The notes: generated by a model not told the origin, from the letters alone. A DNA stretch of 64,000 bases from Obesumbacterium proteus (GCF_001586165.1 NZ_CP014608.1:1426001-1490000), one strand, 5' to 3'. Shown: positions 1-9,467, numbered from the stretch's first letter. Numbers and translations are program-made.

Positions 1-397
1 TCAATCGTTAGATTGGCATGTAGCCATTGCCTCCGGTGGTTTTACCTATTTCGCCGATCACCTGCGCGATCGTTTTGATTTGGTGGATGCGGTGTCTAAT
101 CATCTGGAAGTTAAGGATGGTAAACTTACCGGCAAAGTGGTCGGCCCCATTGTGGATGCTCAGTACAAAGCTGAGACGCTGATAAAACTCGCCGAAAAAT
201 TGGAGATCCCGCTGTCGCAAACTGTTGCGATTGGCGATGGTGCCAACGATTTAAAAATGATTCAGGCGGCGGGATTAGGCGTAGCGTTTCATGCGAAGCC
301 GAAAGTCTATGCTCAGGCCTCGGTGGCTATTCGTCATGCTGATTTGATGGGCGTGCTGTGCGTGCTGAGTGCCAGTTTGAAGCACGAGGAGCGGTAA
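1..397 (+). CDS. serB: Phosphoserine phosphatase, 3' end only
   Basis: C-terminal part of the HAD-family enzyme that removes phosphate from L-phosphoserine in the last step of serine synthesis. The reading frame is open from base 2 and the 5' end lies outside the window. Visible are the ASGGF motif (HAD motif II serine), the lysine of DAQYKAETL (motif III) and the GDGANDLKM aspartates (motif IV). It is followed by radA on the same strand, as in E. coli. Identification is firm; only about the last 131 residues are present. Confidence 0.95.
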   Translation, partial: QSLDWHVAIASGGFTYFADHLRDRFDLVDAVSNHLEVKDGKLTGKVVGPIVDAQYKAETLIKLAEKLEIPLSQTVAIGDGANDLKMIQAAGLGVAFHAKPKVYAQASVAIRHADLMGVLCVLSASLKHEER

Positions 398-414
398 TTT
401 TCCTCTCTTCCAGC

Positions 415-439
415 CTCCTCCCTGATAAGGGGGGAGGAG
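415..439. repeat. Inverted repeat (CTCCTCCC/GGGAGGAG) between serB and radA
   Basis: An 8-bp perfect stem (415-422 with 432-439) around a TGATAAGGG loop, just after serB. There is no T-run directly after it, so it is not a classical terminator. CTCC-type hairpins with this loop look like dispersed enterobacterial intergenic repeats, but copy number cannot be checked here. Confidence 0.4.
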
Positions 440-581
440 CACTGCGTATTTTATCCTTTCTCTTTTATGCAAAGGAGAGAGTTATTACCGTAAAGTCTGT
501 ATAAAAAAACAGTAATATTCTCTCATCTCCTGTTAGAATTCCCCCTATCTATTTGTGACTAAAACCGTTCTAGGAGTCTCC

Positions 582-1964
582 GTGGCGAAAGCAATTAAAC
601 GAGCCTTTGTCTGCAACGAATGTGGCGCTGATTACCCGCGTTGGCAGGGGCAGTGCAGCGCCTGTCAGGCGTGGAATAGCATTACTGAAGTACGCTTGGC
701 GGCTTCGCCAGCGGTGGCGCGTGCGGAACGGTTGTCTGGCTATGCGGGCGATGCTGGCGTTAGCAAGGTGCAAAAACTCTCGGATATCAGCCTTGAGGCG
801 TTGCCACGCTTTTCAACCGGATTTGCTGAGTTTGACCGCGTGTTAGGCGGCGGCGTGGTGCCGGGCAGTGCGATTCTGATCGGTGGTAACCCCGGTGCGG
901 GGAAAAGTACGTTGCTGCTGCAAACCCTGTGCAAATTGTCTCAGCAAATGAAAACGCTGTATGTCACAGGGGAAGAGTCGTTGCAGCAGGTCGCGATGCG
1001 AGCGCACCGTTTGGGACTGCCTACCGATGGCTTGAATATGCTGTCAGAAACCAGCATTGAACAAATTTGCCTGATCGCCGAACAAGAGCAGCCGAAGCTG
1101 ATGGTTATCGACTCCATTCAGGTGATGCACATGGCAGACATTCAATCGTCGCCGGGCAGCGTGGCGCAGGTACGTGAAACGGCGGCGTATTTGACCCGTT
1201 TTGCTAAAACGCGCGGCGTGGCTATCGTGATGGTTGGCCATGTAACCAAAGACGGCTCGCTGGCGGGGCCGAAAGTGTTGGAGCACTGCATCGACTGCTC
1301 CGTGCTGTTGGATGGGGATGCTGACTCGCGTTTTCGTACTCTGCGCAGCCATAAAAACCGTTTTGGCGCCGTGAACGAGCTGGGCGTATTTGCCATGACA
1401 GAGCAGGGGCTGCGTGAGGTGAGCAATCCTTCGGCTATCTTCTTGAGCCGTGGCGAAGAGATTACCTCCGGAAGCTCTGTGATGGTGGTATGGGAAGGTA
1501 CGCGCCCGCTGTTGGTGGAGATTCAGGCGCTGGTGGATACCTCGATGATGTCAAATCCGCGCCGCGTTGCGGTGGGATTAGAGCAAAACCGTTTAGCAAT
1601 TTTGCTGGCGGTGTTGCATCGTCATGGGGGCTTGCAGATGGCCGATCAGGACGTTTTCGTTAACGTTGTGGGCGGGGTGAAAGTGACTGAAACCGGCGCA
1701 GACCTCGCGCTGCTGATGTCTTTAGTCTCTAGCCTGCGCGATCGTCCGTTGCCGCAGGATTTGGTGGTATTTGGTGAAGTTGGGCTAGCGGGAGAAGTTC
1801 GTCCGGTGACCAGCGGTCAGGAGCGCATTTCTGAGGCGGCAAAACATGGCTTTAAACGTGCCATCGTTCCCCATGCCAATATGCCGAAAAAGCCGTTGCC
1901 GAATATGCAGGTCTTTGGAGTGAAAAAGCTGTCTGACGCCTTGGATGTCTTGCAAGATTTATGA
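582..1964 (+). CDS. radA: DNA repair protein RadA (Sms)
   Basis: RecA-like ATPase that acts with RecA in branch migration and recombinational repair. The protein has an N-terminal zinc finger (CNECG and CSACQ), a Walker A motif GGNPGAGKST, the RadA-specific KNRFG motif and a C-terminal Lon-like domain. I chose GTG at 582, preceded by AGGAG at 572, giving 460 residues, the usual family length; an upstream GTG at 555 in the same frame would add nine residues and has no matching ribosome site. It sits between serB and nadR as in E. coli. Confidence 0.95.
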   Translation: MAKAIKRAFVCNECGADYPRWQGQCSACQAWNSITEVRLAASPAVARAERLSGYAGDAGVSKVQKLSDISLEALPRFSTGFAEFDRVLGGGVVPGSAILIGGNPGAGKSTLLLQTLCKLSQQMKTLYVTGEESLQQVAMRAHRLGLPTDGLNMLSETSIEQICLIAEQEQPKLMVIDSIQVMHMADIQSSPGSVAQVRETAAYLTRFAKTRGVAIVMVGHVTKDGSLAGPKVLEHCIDCSVLLDGDADSRFRTLRSHKNRFGAVNELGVFAMTEQGLREVSNPSAIFLSRGEEITSGSSVMVVWEGTRPLLVEIQALVDTSMMSNPRRVAVGLEQNRLAILLAVLHRHGGLQMADQDVFVNVVGGVKVTETGADLALLMSLVSSLRDRPLPQDLVVFGEVGLAGEVRPVTSGQERISEAAKHGFKRAIVPHANMPKKPLPNMQVFGVKKLSDALDVLQDL

Positions 1965-1991
1965 TGATTACAGCGGCACTTGTGCTACTTT

Positions 1992-2009
1992 TGTTTAGTT
2001 AACTAAACC
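1992..2009 (+). promoter_or_regulatory. NadR-type operator upstream of nadR
   Basis: TGTTTA-GTTAAC-TAAACC matches the NadR box TGTTTA-N6-TAAACA at all but the last base. Its core, 1993-2008, is a perfect 16-bp palindrome. It lies 42 bp before the nadR start codon, which suggests autoregulation. The family consensus is established for nadA, nadB and pncB; the use here is inferred. Confidence 0.6.
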
Positions 2010-2050
2010 CGTTAGTTGAATTATTTTGGGTATAAACAGAGGAAGCGCGA

Positions 2051-3292
2051 ATGTCGCAATTTGATTATCTAAAAACCGCCATTAAGCAAAAAGGCTGCAC
2101 GTTACAGCAGGTGGCGGACGCTAGCGGGATGACCAAAGGCTACCTTAGCCAGTTGCTAAACGAGAAAATTAAAAGCCCGAGTGCGCAAAAACTTGAGGCG
2201 ATTCACCGCTTCCTCGATATTGAATTCCCGCGCAAGGTTAAAAGCGTTGGCGTGGTATTCGGTAAGTTTTATCCCCTGCACACGGGCCATATCTATCTTA
2301 TACAACGCGCATGTAGCCAAGTTGATGAGCTGCATGTGATTTTGTGCCATGACGAACCACGCGATCGTGAGCTGTTTGAAAACAGCGCGATGTCACAGCA
2401 GCCAACGGTAAGCGATCGACTCCGCTGGTTGTTGCAGACCTTCAAGTATCAAAAAAATATTCGCATTCACTCCTTTGATGAGCAAGGGATTGAGCCTTAT
2501 CCCCATGGCTGGAAAGTGTGGAGCGATGGCATGAAGGCGTTTATGGCAGAAAACGGGATTACCCCAAGTGTGATTTACTCGGGTGATAGCCAAGATGCGC
2601 CGGTGTATCACGAGTTCTTTGGCATGGAAACCTTGCTGATTGATCCTGAACGTTCGTTTATGAATATCAGCGGTGGGCAAATCCGCCACGATCCTTTCCG
2701 CTATTGGGATTATATCCCTACTGAAGTGAAACCTTTCTTTGTCCGTACCGTGGCGATCCTCGGTGGAGAATCCAGCGGGAAATCGACGCTGGTCAATAAG
2801 CTAGCCAATATCTTTAATACCACCAGTGCTTGGGAATATGGCCGCGATTATGTCTTCTCACATCTTGGTGGCGATGAGATGGCGCTCCAATATTCTGACT
2901 ATGACAAAATTGCCTTAGGTCACGCGCAATATATTGATTTTGCAGTGAAGTATGCGAATAAGGTGGCTTTTATCGATACCGATTTTGTTACTACTCAGGC
3001 GTTTTGCAAAAAATATGAAGGCCGTGAACACCCATTTGTGCAGGCGTTGATCGATGAGTATCGCTTTGATCTGATTATTCTATTGGAAAACAATACGCCG
3101 TGGGTGGCTGATGGTTTACGTAGTTTAGGTAGTTCGACAGAACGCCGCGAGTTTCAGGATTTGCTTGAGCAGATGCTGCGAAAAAATAATATGGAATTTG
3201 TGCGCGTCGAATCCTCCGACTACGACGAGCGTTTTTTACGCTGCGTTGAGCTGGTGAAACAGATGTTGGGGGAGAGCGGTGAGCGCTCTTAG
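2051..3292 (+). CDS. nadR: NAD biosynthesis regulator, NMN adenylyltransferase and nicotinamide riboside kinase
   Basis: Three-domain protein of 413 residues, close to the E. coli length of 410. Residues 1-60 form an Xre/Cro-type helix-turn-helix that represses NAD genes. From about residue 65 is a nucleotidyltransferase domain (GKFYPLHTGH) that makes NAD from NMN. A Walker A motif GGESSGKST at about 238-246 opens the ribosylnicotinamide kinase domain. The start at 2051 follows GAGGAAG at 2039. A NadR-type palindrome in its own upstream region suggests feedback control. It follows radA as in E. coli. Confidence 0.96.
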   Translation: MSQFDYLKTAIKQKGCTLQQVADASGMTKGYLSQLLNEKIKSPSAQKLEAIHRFLDIEFPRKVKSVGVVFGKFYPLHTGHIYLIQRACSQVDELHVILCHDEPRDRELFENSAMSQQPTVSDRLRWLLQTFKYQKNIRIHSFDEQGIEPYPHGWKVWSDGMKAFMAENGITPSVIYSGDSQDAPVYHEFFGMETLLIDPERSFMNISGGQIRHDPFRYWDYIPTEVKPFFVRTVAILGGESSGKSTLVNKLANIFNTTSAWEYGRDYVFSHLGGDEMALQYSDYDKIALGHAQYIDFAVKYANKVAFIDTDFVTTQAFCKKYEGREHPFVQALIDEYRFDLIILLENNTPWVADGLRSLGSSTERREFQDLLEQMLRKNNMEFVRVESSDYDERFLRCVELVKQMLGESGERS

Positions 3293-3739
3293 CCCGTATA
3301 GGCGATAATGTCTGAGAGCCGCATGACTTTATTATGTGACTTATTGTTATTAAGTATGTGTTTCTCCGACAAGAAGCATTCCTTATTTGAATAACTTCGT
3401 TTTTTATATTTAAACTTATAATGCTTAAGCGGCTTTATTCTGTGTTATCTATGGTTTGAACCTATTTGGTGTTTATTTTCTCATTGATTAATATGACTTT
3501 TTTTATGCCCTTAATACCCTTGTTTGTATTGTGTGTATTGACGGGTTTATAGAGACAAAAATATCTGCTTTATTTCTCCTTTATTCCCTCTGCTTCTCCC
3601 CATCAACTAATGCTGTAGTGTGCTGTCATACATAATATTGAAACGGTCCATTTTAATTAATTGAGTTTCTGTGTTTGAGCGTGCGTTGTGATTAAGCACA
3701 GCACTATGCATTCAGAATGTTGATTTCTGGAGAGTCAGA
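3293..3739. other. AT-rich intergenic stretch with no gene seen
   Basis: About 450 bases between nadR and the DUF3300 gene. Both strands are broken by stops and I see no convincing terminator or operator. It is the left edge of the segment absent from the E. coli nadR-ettA interval, so it may mark an insertion junction. Confidence 0.5.
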
Positions 3740-5527
3740 ATGAATATGTCATTTAAACCGTCAGTGATTGCGCTGCTTTGCGGCGTTGGTGCGGTTGCCA
3801 TTGCGGGGACAGTATTAGTGAAAAATGGGTATATTTCGTGGCAACAGCCTCAGGCCGCACAGACTCAGCCTGAAGCGCCAACGTCGGCTGCCGTAACGAA
3901 AACTTTTACCCAGCCGCAGCTTGATCAACTGGTTGCGCCAATCGCGCTTTATCCCGATCCGGTGCTGGCGCAAATTCTGATGGCTTCTACTTATCCCTCT
4001 AACGTTGTTCAGGCGGTTCAGTGGTCGCGCGATAATCCAAAGGCACAGGGAGATTCAGCGGTTAAGCGGGTGGCGAATCAACCGTGGGATCCTAGTGTGA
4101 AATCGCTGGTCGCGCTGCCGCAGCTTTTAGCGTTGATGGGAGAAAACCCTGAGTGGGTGCAAAACCTAGGGGATGCATTTTTAGCTCAGCCAGATGACGT
4201 GATGAATACCGTGCAGAAATTGCGGCAGGCGGCGCAGAAGAATGGCTCGCTAACGTCAAATGCTCAGCAGAAAGTGATTATTCAGCCAGCGAATACGGCC
4301 CGTATTCCCAGTAAATCAACGACCGTGGTGACCTCCCAGCCACAAACCATCATTATTGAGCCAACTAATCCGCAGGTTGTGTATGTCCCAAGCTACAACC
4401 CGAATGTGGTGTACGGCACTTGGGCTACGCCCGCCTATCCGCCGGTTTATCTACCGCCGCCTCCGGGGGAACAATTTACCAATGGATTAGTTTCCGGCAT
4501 CGGGTTCGGTATTGGAGTGGCGACCACCTATGCTCTGTTTAGCAGCCTCGATTGGCATGATGACGATCACCATCACCATGACGACGATCACCATCACGAT
4601 GACGATCATCACCACGATGATGGGTATCATGATGACGGCCACGGCGGGAATTACCATCAGGGTAATAACTACGTGAACAACAGCCATGTGAATATCAACG
4701 TTAATAACTATAACCACATTACCGGCGGGAACATCGGTGGGGCGACTCAATGGCAGCACAATCCTGCTTATCGCGCTGGCGTACCGTATCACGATCCTGC
4801 TACGTCGCAGAGATTCGTATCTGGAGCAACACAGGCCAACGTGGGCGGCAATTCGGCCAATAAAATTGACCTCAGCTCGCTGCATCAGCCAGTTGGAAAT
4901 CAGCCGGTTTTATCAGGACAGACTCATTTATCGGCGAACCCAAATCTCACGCCCAGCAACCACAGTGCTAACTTACCTCGGCCCGATGGTGGGGCAGCCC
5001 ATATGAATAGCGCAGGCTTGCAACGTCAAAATGCAGCCGCGGTGTTTAATCGTCAAACGAATGGGGAGTCATTGGGTCATGCGGCGGTTAATCAGCCCGA
5101 GCTGCGTCGGCAAAATGCGGAATCTGTGCTGCATAATCGTACTGAATCATCAACGCCGATGCGTGCACCCATAAATCAGCATACCGCCGTAACCAGAAAT
5201 ACCGCGGAACAGCGTGTTGAGCGTGTGAGTCAGCCCAATATTCAGCATGTTAATGCTCCGCAAAACCATATGTTGCAGAATAATTTTCAACAGCAGGAGC
5301 GACAACAGCAGGTTCGGCAAGAACAGGCTCGGCAACAAATAGTGCCGCGTTTTAATCAGCAGCATGAGAATCTTTTTAGCGGTAACGCCGGTGGGGCACC
5401 GAATTGGCATCCGCAGCAAGAACGTGGAAATCAAGGTCACCCCATGATGCGCAGCCTGCCGGAACATAGCGTACCGGCGCATCCGGTATTACCAGAACAT
5501 AATAATTTTCAGGTGCATCAGCGCTAA
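3740..5527 (+). CDS. DUF3300 family protein with His/Asp-rich segment
   Basis: A 595-residue protein resembling E. coli YacH (DUF3300). Residues 8-28 are a hydrophobic signal or membrane anchor. The DUF3300 core spans about 55-240 (LDQLVAPIALYPDPVLAQILMA, VVYVPSYNPNVVYG). Residues 273-300 are almost only His and Asp, followed by an Asn/Gly-rich stretch and a Gln/Asn/Arg-rich, low-complexity tail to the end. The His/Asp run suggests metal binding outside the cytoplasm, which is inference. The start at 3740 follows GGAGAG at 3730. E. coli yacH lies at a different locus, so this position is unusual. Function unknown. Confidence 0.85.
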   Translation: MNMSFKPSVIALLCGVGAVAIAGTVLVKNGYISWQQPQAAQTQPEAPTSAAVTKTFTQPQLDQLVAPIALYPDPVLAQILMASTYPSNVVQAVQWSRDNPKAQGDSAVKRVANQPWDPSVKSLVALPQLLALMGENPEWVQNLGDAFLAQPDDVMNTVQKLRQAAQKNGSLTSNAQQKVIIQPANTARIPSKSTTVVTSQPQTIIIEPTNPQVVYVPSYNPNVVYGTWATPAYPPVYLPPPPGEQFTNGLVSGIGFGIGVATTYALFSSLDWHDDDHHHHDDDHHHDDDHHHDDGYHDDGHGGNYHQGNNYVNNSHVNINVNNYNHITGGNIGGATQWQHNPAYRAGVPYHDPATSQRFVSGATQANVGGNSANKIDLSSLHQPVGNQPVLSGQTHLSANPNLTPSNHSANLPRPDGGAAHMNSAGLQRQNAAAVFNRQTNGESLGHAAVNQPELRRQNAESVLHNRTESSTPMRAPINQHTAVTRNTAEQRVERVSQPNIQHVNAPQNHMLQNNFQQQERQQQVRQEQARQQIVPRFNQQHENLFSGNAGGAPNWHPQQERGNQGHPMMRSLPEHSVPAHPVLPEHNNFQVHQR

Positions 5528-5536
5528 ATAGCACAT

Positions 5537-5562
5537 TAAGCCTCTCCGTGGGGAGAGGCTTA
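5537..5562. terminator. Hairpin between convergent DUF3300 and oxidoreductase genes
   Basis: A perfect stem AAGCCTCTCC / GGAGAGGCTT with loop GTGG lies between two converging genes. The flanking T-runs are short on both strands, so its strength as a terminator is uncertain. Confidence 0.6.
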
Positions 5563-5572
5563 ATACTGTGAA

Positions 5573-6574
5573 TTAAAACTCAATCACCATCTTGCCACGC
5601 ATCCGGCCTTCGGCAACTTTGCTATGCGCCTTTTCCAAATTTTCGATAGAGAAGCCGTGCAGCGTGTCGCTGAGCGTGCCCTGCAGTTTGCCCTCATCGA
5701 CTAACTTAGCCACCTGCTGAAGGATTTTGCCTTGTTCAGCGATATCTGGTGTGTTGAACATGCTGCGGGTGTACATGAATTCCCAATGCAGAGCCGCACT
5801 TTTCATTTTTAACGCAGACTGATCCAGCGGCTGGCTGTTTTCTACGATGGTACAGATTTGTCCCTGTGGGGCGATTAAATCGCAGATGGCGGCCCAGTGT
5901 CCGTCGGTATCATTCAAACAGAAGATGTAATCGACCTGTTTGATATCGTGCTTGGCAAGCTCACCTTTTAGGTCATGCCAGTCAACGGTGAGATCGGCGC
6001 CACGATCGAGACACCATTGCGCAGACGAGGCATTTGAAGCCGTCGCAATCACTTTTACTTTGGCGTTTAATGCGGCAAGTGAAATCGCCAATGAGCCAAC
6101 GCCGCCTGCGCCGCCGATGATCAACAAGGTTTTGTCGGCGTCAGCATCTTGAACTTTCAGGCGTTCGAATAAGCCTTCCCAAGCCGTTAGCGTGGTTAAT
6201 GGCATGGCTGCGGCCTGCGCCCAGTTCATGCTTTGTGGCTTATGTGAAACGATACGCGAGTCGATCAGCTGCTGAGTGCTGTTACTGCCAGGGCGAGTAA
6301 TGTCACCCGCGTACCAGACTTCATCGCCAACCTTGAATCCAGTGGCCTTGCTTCCAACGGCGAGTACCACGCCGCTGGCGTCCCAGCCTAATACACGCGG
6401 CTGTTCCAAACCGTTTTTAATCAGGCTCTCACGTACTTTGGTATCAACCGGATTAATCGAGACGGCTTTAACATCGACCAGCAAATCGTAATCAGCTGGC
6501 GCGGAGATGTGTGGGTGAATAACGGTGAATTCTTTCGGGTTAGCAGGATCGATGGCGATAGCGGTTATAGTCAT
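5573..6574 (-). CDS. Zinc-type alcohol dehydrogenase-like (MDR) oxidoreductase
   Basis: A 333-residue medium-chain dehydrogenase/reductase. An N-terminal GroES-like fold carries SINPVDTKVRE and GWDASGVV, followed by a Rossmann fold with IGGAGGVGSLA for NAD(P)H. The cysteines of zinc alcohol dehydrogenases are lacking, so it belongs with the quinone-reductase or enoyl-reductase side of the family; the substrate cannot be told. It is divergent from the LysR-type regulator at 6692, with 117 bp between them, an arrangement that usually means the regulator controls it. Confidence 0.85.
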   Translation of the reverse strand: MTITAIAIDPANPKEFTVIHPHISAPADYDLLVDVKAVSINPVDTKVRESLIKNGLEQPRVLGWDASGVVLAVGSKATGFKVGDEVWYAGDITRPGSNSTQQLIDSRIVSHKPQSMNWAQAAAMPLTTLTAWEGLFERLKVQDADADKTLLIIGGAGGVGSLAISLAALNAKVKVIATASNASSAQWCLDRGADLTVDWHDLKGELAKHDIKQVDYIFCLNDTDGHWAAICDLIAPQGQICTIVENSQPLDQSALKMKSAALHWEFMYTRSMFNTPDIAEQGKILQQVAKLVDEGKLQGTLSDTLHGFSIENLEKAHSKVAEGRMRGKMVIEF

Positions 6575-6691
6575 TGTAGGGCTCCAAAATAGAAACTGCG
6601 TTGAATGAAGTTAGTGTAGTTGAGCTGTTTTTCGATGATAAGATGGACAATCATTAACGCAGTGTTCTTTTATGGCGAACAATGAGGCGAG

Positions 6692-7597
6692 ATGTTTAAT
6701 CAACTACAGGACATGGCGCTGTTTGCGCTGGTGGTGGAGTGTGGAAGTTTTACGGCTGCTGCACAGCGAGCCGGGCTACCTAAATCCAGCGTTAGCCAGC
6801 GAGTCAGCAATTTAGAGCAGCAGCTTGGACTGCGGCTTCTCAATCGCACCACTCGGCAACTCAATCTTACCTACGCGGGAGAGCGTTATTTGGTGCATTG
6901 CCGCGAAATGATCCAAGCCGCTGAGCGCGCGGATCTTAGCTTGCAACGCCTGAAAGAGAATCCGAGTGGACGCCTGCGGATCACGGCACCCGCGGGGATT
7001 GCTGTAACGCTATTGGCGCATGTGTGTAGTGATTTCCGCGTAAGCTACCCAGACGTGAGCTTAGAAGTTTACGTTTCAGACGTGATGAACGATCTGGTTC
7101 AAGATGGGTTTGATGTCGCGCTGCGCACGGGGAAGCCGCAGGATTCTTCGTTGGTGGGGCGCCGTCTGGGATATTCTCCGCGCTATCTTTTGGCCACTCC
7201 GACTTATCTTTCGCGCTTCCCGTCGCTTGAGCATCCTAAACAGTTAGAGCAACACCAGTGTATCGCGCACCGTGCATGGCATGAGTGGGTGTTACAGCGT
7301 AAAGGGGAGTTCTATCGTTGGGAGCTGCCGATGGATCACGCCGCCGATAATTTGTTGTATGTGCGGGAGTGCGTACTAGCTGGTGCGGGGATCTCATTAC
7401 TGCCTGCGTTTTTGTCGCAGGATTTGGTCGATCAAGAGCGTTTGGTGCGTGTCTTGCCCGGTTGGGAAGCTGAGGGGAATGAGCTGTATCTGGTTTATCC
7501 AAGCCGCAAGCTGAACTCACCTGCACTCGACCGATTCATTGAGGTTGCATTAAATCATCGCGCTTTTGCTCAATACAATCAGGCGCTACGCGATTAG
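6692..7597 (+). CDS. LysR-family transcriptional regulator
   Basis: A 301-residue LysR-type protein. The winged helix-turn-helix is at residues 4-63 (VVECGSFTAAAQRAGLPKSS, then LGLRLLNRTTR), and a substrate-binding domain starts at about 90. It belongs to the large group related to DmlR/AaeR. It probably controls the divergent oxidoreductase gene at 5573-6574; the effector is unknown. Start at 6692 follows GAGGCGAG. Confidence 0.87.
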   Translation: MFNQLQDMALFALVVECGSFTAAAQRAGLPKSSVSQRVSNLEQQLGLRLLNRTTRQLNLTYAGERYLVHCREMIQAAERADLSLQRLKENPSGRLRITAPAGIAVTLLAHVCSDFRVSYPDVSLEVYVSDVMNDLVQDGFDVALRTGKPQDSSLVGRRLGYSPRYLLATPTYLSRFPSLEHPKQLEQHQCIAHRAWHEWVLQRKGEFYRWELPMDHAADNLLYVRECVLAGAGISLLPAFLSQDLVDQERLVRVLPGWEAEGNELYLVYPSRKLNSPALDRFIEVALNHRAFAQYNQALRD

Positions 7598-7659
7598 TTG
7601 GCAGGCGTTGAGAGAGATAAAAGGCTCCCTTTGATAGGTAATGCCGTTCGTTTAAGAGA

Positions 7660-7740
7660 TCGAGATACACGGGGCTAGCACACCGCGGGGCGCTCCGGCA
7701 GCTAAAGCTGCTACGACCCCATCGGTGTACTTCCCCTAAA
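7660..7740. repeat. REP-like palindromic intergenic element
   Basis: Nested inverted repeats fill most of the gap between the LysR gene and ettA. The centre is GCAGC-TAAA-GCTGC, framed by GGGGC...GACCCC and CACACCG...CGGTGTA. The multi-layer GC-rich structure is typical of dispersed extragenic repeats, and it may also act as a terminator between these converging genes. Only one copy is in this window. Confidence 0.5.
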
Positions 7741-7799
7741 ATCACGCTTAAGTGAACAGCATTACTCCTCGATAGGAACCTTATTCACAGAGACTAAAA

Positions 7800-9467
7800 C
7801 TATTTAGTCATCTTCTTATACTTAATACGGTGCGGTTCTAATGCTTCTGCGCCCAGAGTACGTTTTTTGTATTCTTCGTATTCGGTGAAGTTACCTTCGA
7901 AGAACTCAACTTTACCTTCATCCTGATAATCCAGAATGTGGGTGGCGATGCGGTCAAGGAACCAACGGTCATGGGAAATAACCATTGCGCAGCCTGGGAA
8001 TTCCAACAGGGCGTTTTCTAAGGCGCGTAGGGTTTCGATGTCGAGGTCGTTGGTCGGTTCATCGAGCAGCAACATGTTGCCGCCGACCTGTAGCAGTTTC
8101 GCTAAGTGCAGACGACCACGTTCACCACCGGATAGCTCGCCGACGCGTTTACCCTGATCGACGCCTTTAAAGTTAAAGCGGCCAACATAGGCACGGCTTG
8201 GCATCTCAAAGTTACCGATGCGCATGATGTCTTGGCCGTTAGAGACTTCTTCCCAAACGGTTTTTTTGTCATCCATGCTGTCACGGAACTGATCTACTGA
8301 CGCTAGCACGACGGTTTCGCCGAGATCGATATTGCCGGAATCAGGCTGCTCTTTGCCGGAAATCATACGGAACAGGGTAGATTTACCCGCACCGTTCGGA
8401 CCGATGATACCCACGATGGCGCCTTTCGGCAGCGCAAAGGAGAGGTCTTCAATCAGCAGGCGGTCGCCGTAAGATTTTGACAGGTTCTGAACTTCCAGCA
8501 CTTTGTCACCCAGACGAGGTCCTGGTGGAATGAACAGTTCGCTGGTTTCGTTACGCTTTTGATACTCAACGTTGTTAAGTTCTTCAAAGCGAGCCAAACG
8601 CGCTTTACCTTTAGACTGACGGCCTTTCGCTCCCTGACGTACCCACTCCAGCTCTTTCTCGATAGATTTGCGACGAGCGGCTTCAGCTGAAGCTTCCTGC
8701 GCCAAACGCTGATCTTTCTGCTCCAGCCAAGAAGAGTAGTTACCTTCCCATGGAATACCTTCACCACGGTCAAGTTCGAGGATCCAACCGGCAACGTTAT
8801 CCAAGAAGTAACGGTCATGGGTAATCGCTACCACGGTACCTTCGTAGTCGTGCAGGAAGCGCTCCAGCCATGCCACGGACTCGGCGTCCAAGTGGTTGGT
8901 TGGTTCGTCGAGCAGCAGCATGTCTGGTTTTTCCAGCAGCAGGCGGCAAATTGCCACGCGGCGACGTTCACCACCGGACAGGTTAGCAATCTGTGCATCC
9001 CAAGCAGGCAGACGCAGCGCATCGGCAGCACGTTCTAACTGGTTATCTAAATTATGGCCGTCGTGAGACTGAATAATCGCCTCCAACTCGCCCTGTTCTT
9101 TGGCTAACTTATCAAAGTCCGCGTCTGGATCAGCATACAGCGCATACACTTCGTCCAAACGGGTCAGTGCGCGTTTCACTTCACCAACGGCTTCTTCAAC
9201 CGCTTCACGCACGGTTTGGTCTGGATTGAGTTTTGGTTCCTGCGGCAGATAACCGATTTTGATCCCCGGCTGTGGACGGGCTTCACCTTCGATTTCGGTA
9301 TCAATACCGGCCATGATGCGCAGCAGGGTTGATTTACCTGCGCCGTTTAGACCCAGAACACCGATTTTGGCTCCGGGGAAGAAACTAAGGGAAATGTCCT
9401 TCAAAATGTGACGCTTCGGCGGAATAATCTTGCCGACGCGGTGCATAGTATAGACGTATTGAGCCAC
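7800..9467 (-). CDS. ettA: Energy-dependent translational throttle protein EttA
   Basis: ABC-F ATPase of 555 residues that binds the ribosomal E site and gates entry into the elongation cycle according to the ATP/ADP ratio. Two ABC domains are visible: Walker A GLNGAGKST with signature LSGGERRR in the first, and GPNGAGKST with LSGGERGR in the second, joined by the charged linker (residues about 240-300). No membrane segments. It lies upstream of slt as in E. coli, with an extra csp gene between. Confidence 0.96.
   Translation of the reverse strand: MAQYVYTMHRVGKIIPPKRHILKDISLSFFPGAKIGVLGLNGAGKSTLLRIMAGIDTEIEGEARPQPGIKIGYLPQEPKLNPDQTVREAVEEAVGEVKRALTRLDEVYALYADPDADFDKLAKEQGELEAIIQSHDGHNLDNQLERAADALRLPAWDAQIANLSGGERRRVAICRLLLEKPDMLLLDEPTNHLDAESVAWLERFLHDYEGTVVAITHDRYFLDNVAGWILELDRGEGIPWEGNYSSWLEQKDQRLAQEASAEAARRKSIEKELEWVRQGAKGRQSKGKARLARFEELNNVEYQKRNETSELFIPPGPRLGDKVLEVQNLSKSYGDRLLIEDLSFALPKGAIVGIIGPNGAGKSTLFRMISGKEQPDSGNIDLGETVVLASVDQFRDSMDDKKTVWEEVSNGQDIMRIGNFEMPSRAYVGRFNFKGVDQGKRVGELSGGERGRLHLAKLLQVGGNMLLLDEPTNDLDIETLRALENALLEFPGCAMVISHDRWFLDRIATHILDYQDEGKVEFFEGNFTEYEEYKKRTLGAEALEPHRIKYKKMTK

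Noticed and set aside
2014..2034. GTTGAATTATTTTGGGTATA before nadR, resembling the right end of ERIC
   Set aside because: Only about 20 bases match and no left end or core is present, so it cannot be called an element; chance or an old remnant are both possible.
4487..4885. A 132-codon minus-strand frame rich in Val, Ile and Met
   Set aside because: It is the complement of the His/Asp tract of the DUF3300 gene and only looks like a membrane protein.
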